The translations under genes and the position numbers were made by a program. This document shows positions 15,850 through 24,346 of a stretch of 64,000 nt of DNA, in pieces; position 1 is the stretch's first letter; each line of letters opens with the position of its first letter. Where the stretch lies: contig JAWSVE010000008.1 in assembly GCA_033852115.1 (NCBI GenBank), positions 695,712 to 759,711 on the forward strand, in the 5' to 3' direction. Origin of the DNA: JAWSVE01 sp033852115. Lineage in GTDB: Bacteria; Pseudomonadota; Gammaproteobacteria; Pseudomonadales; Cellvibrionaceae. The notes under the pieces are model-generated. The model saw only the letters and a program-made list of their open reading frames with translations, was not told the DNA's origin and did not search any database.

Positions 15850-16994
15850 TGCCATCGATTTTACGTGATTTAAAGCCAGTGTATGTCGTCGGTGTCGGCT
15901 TTCACCGTTACCAATATTTATCCGAAACCTCCTATGTTGAGCTGGGCTTGACCGCTGTTCGGCAAGCGCTGGCAGATGCCAATATCGAGTGGCCCGCAGT
16001 AGAGTCGGCGTATGTGGCAAAAGCGTTGTTGCCGATGGCGCCGGGGCGTCCAATGCTTCGACACTTGGGAAGCCACGGACTCCCTATTGCTCATGTCGAA
16101 AATGCCTCAGCGTCTGGTTCAACCGCTTTTCGCCATGCGTGTTACGAAGTTGCCGCGGGACTGACTGACGTATCACTCGCGGTTGGTGTCGATAAGCCAG
16201 CGAAGGTGCTGCGCGGTGAATCACTGACGGGTATCCCTCATCTGGCCAACGATGCGATTGTCCCGTTTACACATTTCGCGCTGCTAGCAGATGAATATGC
16301 GAACAAATATGGTATTGATTTAGATGATGTCGCTTTGGTTGCGCTAAAAAATCATAGCAATGCTGCAAAAAACCCGAATGCTCAAAGACAGAAAGAGCGC
16401 ACATTAGAAGAAATTATCAACGGTACCCAAATCTCTGGGTCATTCACGTCCTTGCAATGTACACCAGTTGGTGAGGGGGCCGCCGCTGTGATTGTCGCAT
16501 CCGAGGACGGCATCAAACAGCTCGGTATTGACGCCAGTCGCGCTATTCGTGTGACCGCATCCGCAGCATGTAGTCAGCGTCTCTATGAGAATGCGGCTAG
16601 CTTTGATGCAGAGTTAACTGAAGAAACAACGCGTTTAGCGCTACAGCAAGCGGGGTGTGATGCTGCCGATCTTGATCTGGTGGAGTTGCACGATGCCTTT
16701 ACTATTGAAGAATTAGAATACGTTGAGCGTATGGGGCTATGTGAACCAGGGCAGGCGATCTTCGCATTAAAAGAAGGCCAATTTAATATTGGTGGGCGCT
16801 GCGCTGTCAGTGCGTCTGGCGGGTTGATTGGTATGGGGCATCCCATTGGGCCAACTGGCATAGGCCAAGTCGGAGAGATTACTCGTCAGCTCCGTAACGA
16901 AGCCGGTGAGCGCCAGCAGCCAAGTGCAAAGAAAGGCTTGGCACATATGGTTGGCGTGGGTGCAGTGTGTTATGTTCACATCCTTGAAAAATGA
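15849..16994 (+). CDS. Thiolase-superfamily protein (SCP-x/Ltp-like) lacking the nucleophilic Cys
   Basis: 381 residues, SCP-x-thiolase length. The usual NxCASG nucleophile motif reads ENASASGSTAF: Ser87 stands where thiolases carry the acyl-accepting Cys. The other blocks persist: ELHDAFTIEELEYVERMGLCEPGQ, FNIGGRCAVSASGGLIGMGHPIGPTG (H331) and the C-terminal GVGAVCYVHIL. With the DUF35 gene overlapping it upstream, this resembles non-thiolytic members such as the retro-aldolase Ltp2, which cleaves a 3-hydroxyacyl-CoA. Simple thiolysis therefore looks unlikely, but a Ser-dependent or degenerate activity cannot be excluded. It is divergent from the CoA ligase/SDR/crotonase operon and shares its putative operator. 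Confidence 0.85.
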   Translation: MPSILRDLKPVYVVGVGFHRYQYLSETSYVELGLTAVRQALADANIEWPAVESAYVAKALLPMAPGRPMLRHLGSHGLPIAHVENASASGSTAFRHACYEVAAGLTDVSLAVGVDKPAKVLRGESLTGIPHLANDAIVPFTHFALLADEYANKYGIDLDDVALVALKNHSNAAKNPNAQRQKERTLEEIINGTQISGSFTSLQCTPVGEGAAAVIVASEDGIKQLGIDASRAIRVTASAACSQRLYENAASFDAELTEETTRLALQQAGCDAADLDLVELHDAFTIEELEYVERMGLCEPGQAIFALKEGQFNIGGRCAVSASGGLIGMGHPIGPTGIGQVGEITRQLRNEAGERQQPSAKKGLAHMVGVGAVCYVHILEK

Positions 16995-17182
16995 TACACG
17001 CCAGGAAAACAAATAAAATAAAATTTTTTCCAAAGCACTAAAGATTGCACTCAGCTTCATGAGCTAGGTTTTCTTGAAAATCGATTCAAACACCATTCGA
17101 CGGTTGAGTACATTGAGGTTAATTGTAACCTGCCTACGTATTCTTCTGAGCCTATTCCGTTAACGAGGAGTTAGTAAACCGC

Positions 17183-18523
17183 ATGTCTATTACCCCGTCT
17201 GTAGGTATAAAAAAATTGTTGCCCGTTAGTTTGGCCGCCAGTATTGCGTGCCTGCTAACCGCATGCAGTGGTCATGAAGAAACAACTGTCACGACTAACC
17301 ATGCCGATAGCACATTAGCGCAGGTAAGCATGGCGCAAGAAACCGGAGATACCGCTATGACATTTTCGCCACGTCTTGAAGAGCCGAGAATTCCGCCGCT
17401 TCCGGTTGAGGGGCGCACCCCAGAACAAATTGAAATGCTAAATAATCGTCCGGATTTTAATCTTTATAAGACGTTAGCGCATCACGTCGAGCTGTATGAT
17501 CGTTGGACTCCGCTAGGCCGAGTTTTATTGAACGCATCAACACTTCCTGCGCGTGATCGAGAAATTATTATGTTGCGTATGGGGTGGTTATGCCAAGCAG
17601 AGTATGAGTGGTCTCAGCACGCACGAATTGCAACAAACGATGTGGGTATGAGCTATGAAGAAATACTGAAAATTGCCAGCGACCCTAATGCCGAGTCGTG
17701 GACCGACTTTGAAAAAACCTTAATGGATATGGTGGATGAGTTGCGTTATGACGGAATGGTGAGTGACGCAACATGGCAAAAACTCAGTGTGAATTATTCG
17801 CAGCAAGAAATAATTGATGCAATTTTTACTGCAGCGCAGTATCAACTAGTCTCCATGGTATTGAATTCCACCGGTATCCAACTTGATCCTGTTCTTGAGC
17901 ATACACTGCCTACAGAATTTGAAATGCCTGCACTGGCGACAACCATTGGCAACGTTAGACTATCTACTCCGCGCTTAAAACCACTGACTCTCGAAGAAAT
18001 GACCGATGAACAGAGAGACATTATTAAACCGCATGTACGTGAAGATGGCAGTATTCCTAATATTTACGCAACCATGATTCATCATCCGGCTTTATTTGGA
18101 CCGCGTTATACTTTCGGCAGCTACATCATGAGTCAAACCAGCCTGCCACCTCAAGCTCGTGAACTGTTAATTATGCGGACGGGTTGGTTGTTAAACGCAG
18201 AGTACGAATGGGCGCACCACGAGCCGATTGCAAAAGCTGCTGGTTTGAGTGACGAAGATATAACCCGTATTGCACTTGGCCCCAATGCTAGTGGTTGGAG
18301 TGATGAGCACCGAGCGGTATTAAACGCTGCCGATGATTTACGTCGAGAAGCTTTTATTACAGACGATACATTTTCTCAGCTAACTAAATTTTACAACACG
18401 CAACAAATCATGGAACTCGTGTTTACAGTGGGCGGGTATAGCATGACCGCATTTGCGATCAACAGTTTGGGTATTCAAGTTGAAGAAGGCTATCCACGTT
18501 TTCCCTCAATTAAAGAAGGCTAA
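17183..18523 (+). CDS. Lipoprotein with two carboxymuconolactone-decarboxylase (CMD) domains
   Basis: 446 residues. N-terminal lipoprotein signal with lipobox LTAC (C28), then a Thr/Ser-rich linker. Two homologous CMD-like halves follow: first around residues 90-230 (RDREIIMLRMGWLCQAEYEWSQHARIA), second around 280-430 (QARELLIMRTGWLLNAEYEWAHHEPIAKAAG). The family usually works in the cytoplasm (AhpD, CMD) with a CxxC; here both halves carry EYEWxxH and no CxxC, so peroxidase-type chemistry is unlikely. The lipid anchor predicts a periplasmic location. It is followed 12 bases later by the PQQ dehydrogenase and then an exported VOC protein, suggesting a shared periplasmic pathway. RBS ACGAGGAG. 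Confidence 0.85.
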   Translation: MSITPSVGIKKLLPVSLAASIACLLTACSGHEETTVTTNHADSTLAQVSMAQETGDTAMTFSPRLEEPRIPPLPVEGRTPEQIEMLNNRPDFNLYKTLAHHVELYDRWTPLGRVLLNASTLPARDREIIMLRMGWLCQAEYEWSQHARIATNDVGMSYEEILKIASDPNAESWTDFEKTLMDMVDELRYDGMVSDATWQKLSVNYSQQEIIDAIFTAAQYQLVSMVLNSTGIQLDPVLEHTLPTEFEMPALATTIGNVRLSTPRLKPLTLEEMTDEQRDIIKPHVREDGSIPNIYATMIHHPALFGPRYTFGSYIMSQTSLPPQARELLIMRTGWLLNAEYEWAHHEPIAKAAGLSDEDITRIALGPNASGWSDEHRAVLNAADDLRREAFITDDTFSQLTKFYNTQQIMELVFTVGGYSMTAFAINSLGIQVEEGYPRFPSIKEG

Positions 18524-18535
18524 CTCGACAGTAAC

Positions 18536-20803
18536 ATGGATAAAAAGATAATGCGTGAATTCAGACTTCGTCATTTTATAAAGCCGATGCCTTCGATCGC
18601 GATGGCAGCGATGCTCCTATCTGGGAACGCCCTCGCGCAGCAGGGCGCGCCCAATGGTGAATGGCATACCTGGGGTGGTGACAACGGATACACTCGGTAT
18701 TCTGCACTTGATCAAATTAATAAGAACAATGTCGATGAACTGTCTGTTGCCTGGCGTTGGAAATCATTGCCGCTCGACGGTCGGCATGATGCCAACTTAA
18801 AAGCCACACCGTTAATGATTGATGGTGTGCTGTATACCCCGGGTGGTGCTCACCAGGTGTCAGCGATTAACCCTGAAACCGGTGAAACGCTGTGGGTGTT
18901 TACGCCATCACCAGCCGATATTGGCGGCAGAAATTTACAGTCCAGTAGCCGCTCACTGGGATATTGGACAGATGGAAAGCAAAAGCGATTGTTCCATAAC
19001 ACCTTAGATGGTCGTTTAATTTCTATTGATCCATCGACGGGTAAGGCTGATCCAAATTTCGGTAAAAATGGATACGTCCTACTGAAAGAGGAACTTGCAG
19101 ACAGAGACATTCCCTTCGTCGGCTCTTCTTCACCGCCGGCCATTGTTGGCGATGTTGTCGTCGCTCAGGTCGTCACCTATATCACGTCACCAAACAAAGA
19201 AGCTCCGCCGGGATTTATTCGTGGATACGATGTTCATACCGGTGAGTTGTTGTGGACGTTTCATACCATTCCACAAAAAGGCGAATTTGGAAACGACACC
19301 TGGGAAAATAATTCTTGGACATACACAGGGAATACCGGTGTATGGTCGATGATGTCAGTCGATGCTGAAGCCGGATACGTCTACCTGCCTGTTGAAGCAC
19401 CGAGCCATGATTTCTATGGCGGGCATCGACTTGGAGATAATTTATTTGCACAAAGCCTGGTTTGTTTAGATGGTAAAACCGGTAAGCGTGTATGGCATTA
19501 TCAAATGGTTCACCATCCCCTTTGGGATTACGATCCGCCAGCGGCTCCAATACTGCATGATTTAACCATTGATGGTAAAAAAATCAAAGCCGTTACACAG
19601 CTAACCAAGCAAGGTATGTCGTTTGTGTTTAATCGGTTAACAGGTGAACCTGTTTGGCCTATCGAAGAGCGCGCAGTACCTCAATCCAAAGTGCCTGGTG
19701 AGCGTAGTTCACCGACGCAGCCTTTTCCAACCAAGCCTGCACCTTATGAACCGTTAGGCTTTGATCCCGATCGTTTAATTAATTTTACGCCAGAGCTGCA
19801 TAAAAAAGCGCTCGCTATTGCAGAACAATATGTTCGCGGTCCGATCTACACCCCACCCTCGAGAGTTAAGGAAGGTGGCACTCAAGGTACTTGGGTTCAG
19901 CCCGGTTATGGCGGCGGTTCAAATTGGAATGGCGGAGCCTATGATGTAGAGACGGATATGATGTTTGTGCCAACGCGAAACAATGCAATGATCGCGCGTT
20001 TGACACAGGCAGATCGAACACTGACTAACTGGGACTATATTCGTGCTACGACAATTTCGGCACCAGGCCCGGATGGGTTGCCGGTCATTGCGCCGCCCTG
20101 GAGCAAGGTGACGGCAACCAATATGAATAAGGGCGAGCATCAGTGGTGGCGGTCAATTGGTGGTGCACCTGATTATATTCGTAATCACCCAGCGCTTAAG
20201 GACCTGGATCTAGACTTCGATAATATGGGCTTTCCTGGCGTCCGCCCCGTTCCGTTGGTAACCAAGTCGCTCTTATTTATGGCGGAAAGTGGTAATTTGA
20301 GTGGCGACCCCGGCGGCAAGTTGTTCCGCGCCTACGATAAAGCAACCGGAGAAACAGTTGCTGAAATTGAATTGCCTGCGAAAGTCTCTGGTGGCCCTAT
20401 GACCTATTCGTTTAAGGGTAAGCAATATATTGTGATGGCACTTGCCGAACAAAATCATCCCGCAGAGCTTATTGCCTTGCGGTTGCCGGATAGCGGGAAG
20501 CCAATGCGGGCGCAAATCCATCATGCTGCGTCCATGCTTGATCTGAAAGTAGAGCGAGTCGAAGCGGATGAGAGTGAGCTGTTACAAGGCAAGCAAGTAT
20601 TTGCGCAGATGTGTGCTGCGTGCCATGGCTCAAATGGCGGTGGTTCCGCTGCGGCTCCTGCGCTGACTCAGCTTACCAATTATGGGCAGGTGCAGCGAGC
20701 GGTTGCGCAAGGCGGCGTAGAAATGCCTCCGATGGTGACAATGATGTCTGAAGACGATATTTCTGCAGTGAGTAAATTTGTTGTCTTACAACTTGGTAAA
20801 TAA
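18536..20803 (+). CDS. Periplasmic PQQ-dependent dehydrogenase with C-terminal cytochrome c domain
   Basis: 755 residues. The signal peptide most likely starts at the internal MREFRLRH (residue 6), with cleavage after ALA-Q. The eight-bladed propeller begins WHTWGGDNGYTRYSALDQI; PQQ-site residues include the WDYDPP aspartate and the lysine in TQLTKQGMSFVFNRLTGEPV. The C-terminal domain (about 680-755) has one c-type haem site C693-A-A-C696-H697 and a likely Met ligand in EMPPMV. Such quinohaemoproteins oxidise alcohols and pass electrons through the haem to the respiratory chain. Substrate unknown; position between the CMD lipoprotein and the VOC protein suggests one pathway. Confidence 0.9.
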   Translation: MDKKIMREFRLRHFIKPMPSIAMAAMLLSGNALAQQGAPNGEWHTWGGDNGYTRYSALDQINKNNVDELSVAWRWKSLPLDGRHDANLKATPLMIDGVLYTPGGAHQVSAINPETGETLWVFTPSPADIGGRNLQSSSRSLGYWTDGKQKRLFHNTLDGRLISIDPSTGKADPNFGKNGYVLLKEELADRDIPFVGSSSPPAIVGDVVVAQVVTYITSPNKEAPPGFIRGYDVHTGELLWTFHTIPQKGEFGNDTWENNSWTYTGNTGVWSMMSVDAEAGYVYLPVEAPSHDFYGGHRLGDNLFAQSLVCLDGKTGKRVWHYQMVHHPLWDYDPPAAPILHDLTIDGKKIKAVTQLTKQGMSFVFNRLTGEPVWPIEERAVPQSKVPGERSSPTQPFPTKPAPYEPLGFDPDRLINFTPELHKKALAIAEQYVRGPIYTPPSRVKEGGTQGTWVQPGYGGGSNWNGGAYDVETDMMFVPTRNNAMIARLTQADRTLTNWDYIRATTISAPGPDGLPVIAPPWSKVTATNMNKGEHQWWRSIGGAPDYIRNHPALKDLDLDFDNMGFPGVRPVPLVTKSLLFMAESGNLSGDPGGKLFRAYDKATGETVAEIELPAKVSGGPMTYSFKGKQYIVMALAEQNHPAELIALRLPDSGKPMRAQIHHAASMLDLKVERVEADESELLQGKQVFAQMCAACHGSNGGGSAAAPALTQLTNYGQVQRAVAQGGVEMPPMVTMMSEDDISAVSKFVVLQLGK

Positions 20804-20823
20804 CGATAATCTAAGGGGCTATT

Positions 20824-21669
20824 ATGAAGCGGTTAAAACCTTTATCTGCAGTAAGTGGTGTGATTTGCGCGCTTTTTTTGAGTACCAGCGTAACGGCTGA
20901 AACAAAAGAGCAAGCATTAAACGAAAATCTACCGCACTATATAGGTGCGGCAAAATTAATTGTGCAGGATTTGCCAAAGACGCAAACATTTTATGAAGAC
21001 CTCTTCGGCATGGAAGAAGTGAAACGATACAACTATGCGCCAGAAGTCTTTGAAGAAACGATTATGAGTTTTGGTGAAGGTGCTCGTCTCGCACTCTTTG
21101 CACCAAACCCAAAAGCAGAAGCGCCAGTTCGGGATAGTCAGTACCCGGTCGTTTTGTTTTATACGCCTGACTTTGCGACTATAACTGCCAAGGTAAAAGA
21201 GCTTGGTTATCCCATTAGAGTGTTGGCGAATTTTCCCACCATGCAAGTTGCTATTACTCGGGATCCTAGTGGTAACGCGGTAGAAATTTTTGGGCGTAAA
21301 GAGTCTAAAATGTCGGTAGGTGGATCAAAATTAATTGTTCGAGATCGAAAAGAGGCGGAAGCTTTTTATACGGAAGTATTTGGCGCGACTGTCTTGCAAT
21401 ACTTAGATTCACCTGATTACGATGAAGTCCTTCTTACTATCGGAAAAGGGCCGTTTCTTGCACTTTTCCAGCCGCTAAAGGAAGAGCCTCTAGCGAAAAG
21501 TAAGTTTCCGCAAACAGCTTTTTATACCACTGAATTTGACGCGGTAGTTGCAAAGATTGAAGCCCTTGGTTTCGGATATCGCAAAGTAGCCACTCAAACC
21601 GAAGGGCTAAATATTATTATTGCGCGAGACCCTTCCGGGAATGCCATAGAAATTATTGAAGAGAAGTAG
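20824..21669 (+). CDS. Exported two-domain VOC (glyoxalase/bleomycin-resistance fold) protein
   Basis: 281 residues. Sec signal peptide MKRLKPLSAVSGVICALFLS... (cleavage near VTA-E). Two tandem VOC modules (about 38-158 and 166-281), each starting with KLIV and ending in RDPSGNAVEIFG / RDPSGNAIEIIE, the betaalphabetabetabeta pattern with a metal-ligand Glu in the last strand. VOC proteins catalyse isomerisation, epimerisation or ring cleavage on a divalent metal. Export is unusual and matches the two upstream exported partners. RBS AAGGGG; a terminator follows. Confidence 0.85.
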   Translation: MKRLKPLSAVSGVICALFLSTSVTAETKEQALNENLPHYIGAAKLIVQDLPKTQTFYEDLFGMEEVKRYNYAPEVFEETIMSFGEGARLALFAPNPKAEAPVRDSQYPVVLFYTPDFATITAKVKELGYPIRVLANFPTMQVAITRDPSGNAVEIFGRKESKMSVGGSKLIVRDRKEAEAFYTEVFGATVLQYLDSPDYDEVLLTIGKGPFLALFQPLKEEPLAKSKFPQTAFYTTEFDAVVAKIEALGFGYRKVATQTEGLNIIIARDPSGNAIEIIEEK

Positions 21670-21674
21670 TTGCA

Positions 21675-21713
21675 ACAGCGGACTCATGAGTCACATCGAG
21701 TCCACTGTTTTAG
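21675..21713 (+). terminator. Rho-independent terminator closing the CMD-PQQ-VOC operon
   Basis: ACAGCGGACTC (21675-21685) pairs with GAGTCCACTGT (21698-21708), ten of eleven positions, followed by TTTTAG. Confidence 0.75.
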
Positions 21714-22195
21714 TAAGTCTTTCATGTTTTGGCTCTTTACAAATAACTTTTTATTATTCTTCTATGCAAATTGGTAGCGAAAAAACGTAACACGTCACAC
21801 TCGAATATTCGTTTCCATATTGTCGCGTTTCACGTCTTCTTAACTCTTCACTCTTGATTTTTTACTCACTATAATCCTTTCCCCTCATGTCATGGCTAAT
21901 TTGATTAGTCAGTGTTACTTACAACATATAAAAATTTTTAAGTAAGTATTAATCGCCGCAGTGCGACCCTCGTGTTCGCCTGTACATAAATATAAAAATG
22001 CGCACGTCAAGCTATCGATAATGCGCTGTTGGTAAACACTCTATTTACGCAGAAGCTTTGAAGTTGTAGCTGCGGTAGCGATGATCATATGGTTTCCGCT
22101 CCACAGTCATTCATCTCACCCGAAACGGAATTCCAGGTGCGCAGACTCGGCATAATAGGGCTGTATACCCAATTGGTTGGTGAGGTCTGTTTGCT
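21714..22195. other. Intergenic region upstream of the AraC-type regulator
   Basis: About 480 bases, AT-rich, with no gene I can support. A frame at 22089-22367 overlaps the AraC gene and looks like a shadow. The AraC start at 22196 has only a distant GAGGT as possible RBS. I see no clear promoter, RNA gene or repeat. Confidence 0.5.
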
Positions 22196-23260
22196 ATGGA
22201 TCCAAATAAAAAGCTTATCCCGCTCGAACTCCATCCCATGGGGTTTATTGAATGTTTCACGAAGCTTGGCGCAAAGCTCGAGCCCTTACTTGAGAATACT
22301 GGAATCAATCAAGCGATGCTTGGGGTTCGTGGTATCAAGATTTCCTATGTTCAGCAAAGCCAACTGATACGCAACGGTATTGGATTGTGCCGCTCTTCTG
22401 GTATTGGCTTGAAAGTGGGTCAAATAATGGATTGGAGCTTTAACGGCATGGTGGGGTTGGCTGTGAGTTGCGCTCCGAGCTTAGTGGAGGCGGGTGCGGC
22501 GATGCGCCGCTACTTGTTAATCGCGCAACCGCATTACGCTATGTATGCCTACCAGCCGACCGCTTATGTGGATGAAAACGGTAGGATGGTCATGACAATG
22601 GAATCGCGAGCTGCGCAGCTTGGCGAACTGGAAGAAATGCTCTCGCGGTTTGAGCTGGAATATCGGCTTGCGGTAACGCTGAGATTATTTAGCGAGTGCG
22701 GTTACCCCGAAGCGGCCGATACGTCAATTCGAGTGAAACTTGCTTTTCCTCGGCCTGCGCATTACCACATGTACGAAAGTCTACCCTGCGATTCGGTTGA
22801 ATTTAATGCAGATGTTTCTTCAATTAGCGCACATGTTGAATTTCTTACCACGCCATGGCGGCAATTTCGAAAACCCAATTTTGAGCGGGTAACGACAATT
22901 TGTGAGAGCGAGCTGAAAGCCGCCAAGATTGAGCCTACATTGGCTTCTAAAGTGCGATGGCATGTTAGCCTGTATTACAACAAGTTGGTCACACTAGAGG
23001 AAATAGCGGATCTTCTTTCGATGACGCCAAGAGCGCTTACTCGTAAATTAGCCTGCGAAGGCACGTCATTTCGCGCCATTATGCATGATGTACGAATGGA
23101 GTTGACAGCGTTTCATTTACGCTCATCAAAATTAAATGTGGATGAAATTGCTGAAGTGATGGGGTTTTCGAGTGCTTCAAGCTTGCGAAGAGCGATTAAA
23201 AACTGGAGTGGTGAAACCGTGGGAGCGATCCGGGCGGAGTCCGCTTCAGCATCACAATAA
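22196..23260 (+). CDS. AraC-family transcriptional regulator with arabinose-binding-like N-terminal domain
   Basis: 354 residues. The N-terminal two-thirds resembles the ligand domain of OruR/ToxR/ArgR-type AraC proteins (GFIECFTKLGAKLEPLLENTGI; GLKVGQIMDWSFNGMVGLAVSCAPSLVEAGAAMRRYLLIAQPHYAMYAY). The C-terminal HTH_18 pair is VTLEEIADLLSMTPRALTRKLACEGTSFRAIMHDVRMELTAFHLRSSKLNVDEIAEVMGFSSASSLRRAIKNWSG. It is probably a transcriptional activator. It sits 15 bases upstream of two lipase-chaperone-like genes and downstream of the PQQ set, so it could regulate either. Confidence 0.9.
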   Translation: MDPNKKLIPLELHPMGFIECFTKLGAKLEPLLENTGINQAMLGVRGIKISYVQQSQLIRNGIGLCRSSGIGLKVGQIMDWSFNGMVGLAVSCAPSLVEAGAAMRRYLLIAQPHYAMYAYQPTAYVDENGRMVMTMESRAAQLGELEEMLSRFELEYRLAVTLRLFSECGYPEAADTSIRVKLAFPRPAHYHMYESLPCDSVEFNADVSSISAHVEFLTTPWRQFRKPNFERVTTICESELKAAKIEPTLASKVRWHVSLYYNKLVTLEEIADLLSMTPRALTRKLACEGTSFRAIMHDVRMELTAFHLRSSKLNVDEIAEVMGFSSASSLRRAIKNWSGETVGAIRAESASASQ

Positions 23261-23275
23261 TCTATAGGTAAATGT

Positions 23276-24307
23276 ATGACTAACGATAAATCCGAGACAA
23301 CTAATAAACCATTGAAGGGGAAAGTGTGGTTTATTGCCGGCGGTACAGTCTTGGCTCTGGTGGGGTTATTGGTTGTCGGTTTGCAGTTTAAGTTCGCTGC
23401 TGCGGAGCGAGCAATTAAAGAGATGCAGCTTGCGGCCGAATCCTCCACAGTTAATCCTTCTATTGGTAAGAAGTGGCAATGGGACCGATTCCCTAAAGAG
23501 ACAATAACAGCAAGCTTACAAAAACACGTGAGGGAAGACCGGGCGCAAAAAATTTCCGATGGTGCTGAGCGGTCGGAAGAGGTCGCTGTTGATGATGAAG
23601 TACCGGATATAGAATTCGATGTAGTTGATGTCTATCAGGGGCTCGCTAATGTTGAGTTAGACGAGGGCGGTAACGTCGTATTAGATAATAAGGCGCGAGA
23701 GTCTCTCGAAGATGCGTTCAGTGGTTTACCCGACAACATGTCTGAAGAAGACCTGCATGAATTGCAGGAGTTGGTGAAGATTGGTTTACCGGGTGAGGCC
23801 GGTTTCCAGACCGCAGATATTCTTGGCCGCTATTACTATTACCGTTTGGCGCAAAAAGATTTACCCGCATTGCACTCCGCTACCCCATCGTTGGATTCGG
23901 CCTTAGATGACTACGACCAGCTGAAAGCCTTGCGCTATACGTATTTTGGAAAAGAGGCGGCCGAAAAGTTGTATGGCGAAGAGCATCTCATGGCAAATTA
24001 CACTATCCAAGCGATGAAGATTGAATCAAACAAAGACATTAGCGCAGAGGAAAAGCAAAAAAAATTACAGGCTTTAAAAACAGAACTCTCCTATCTTGAA
24101 GGGGATGAAGAAGAGCCTGCGCAGCAGCTTGATGATGTGGATGCCGATTTTCAAGCGAAGTATTCCGCATTCAGTACAGAGCGTTCTGCAATCGAAAGTG
24201 CTGGTCTCAGCCAAGAGCAGCAGCAATCGGAAATTGATCAGTTGCGCACTAAGTATTTTTCGGAAGACGAACTTGAGGCATCTTTTCAGTATGATGAAAG
24301 ACGATAG
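23276..24307 (+). CDS. Membrane-anchored lipase-chaperone-like protein (copy 2)
   Basis: 343 residues. One membrane segment (about 19-37), an acidic linker, then the shared pattern: VYQGLANVELDEGGNVVLDNKARESLEDAFSGL, ELVKIGLPGEAGFQTADILGRYYYYRLA, LKALRYTYFGKEAAEKLYGEEHLMANYTIQAMKI, LSAEEKQ-type helices, and a C-terminal LSQEQQQSEIDQLRTKYFSEDEL. Order and spacing follow lipase foldases (Lif), in which two small globular domains are joined by a long helical arm that embraces the lipase. The RxxFDY signature is replaced by a run around RESLEDAFSGL. 15 bases after the AraC gene and 39 bases before copy 3: probably one operon. Confidence 0.65.
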   Translation: MTNDKSETTNKPLKGKVWFIAGGTVLALVGLLVVGLQFKFAAAERAIKEMQLAAESSTVNPSIGKKWQWDRFPKETITASLQKHVREDRAQKISDGAERSEEVAVDDEVPDIEFDVVDVYQGLANVELDEGGNVVLDNKARESLEDAFSGLPDNMSEEDLHELQELVKIGLPGEAGFQTADILGRYYYYRLAQKDLPALHSATPSLDSALDDYDQLKALRYTYFGKEAAEKLYGEEHLMANYTIQAMKIESNKDISAEEKQKKLQALKTELSYLEGDEEEPAQQLDDVDADFQAKYSAFSTERSAIESAGLSQEQQQSEIDQLRTKYFSEDELEASFQYDERR

Positions 24308-24346
24308 AGTGTCACGTATGCTCTCTCTCGGAAACAGCGGCCGCTG

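Noticed and set aside
22089..22367. 92-codon plus-strand ORF overlapping the AraC start
   Set aside because: Out of frame with the AraC gene, no RBS and no recognisable domain.
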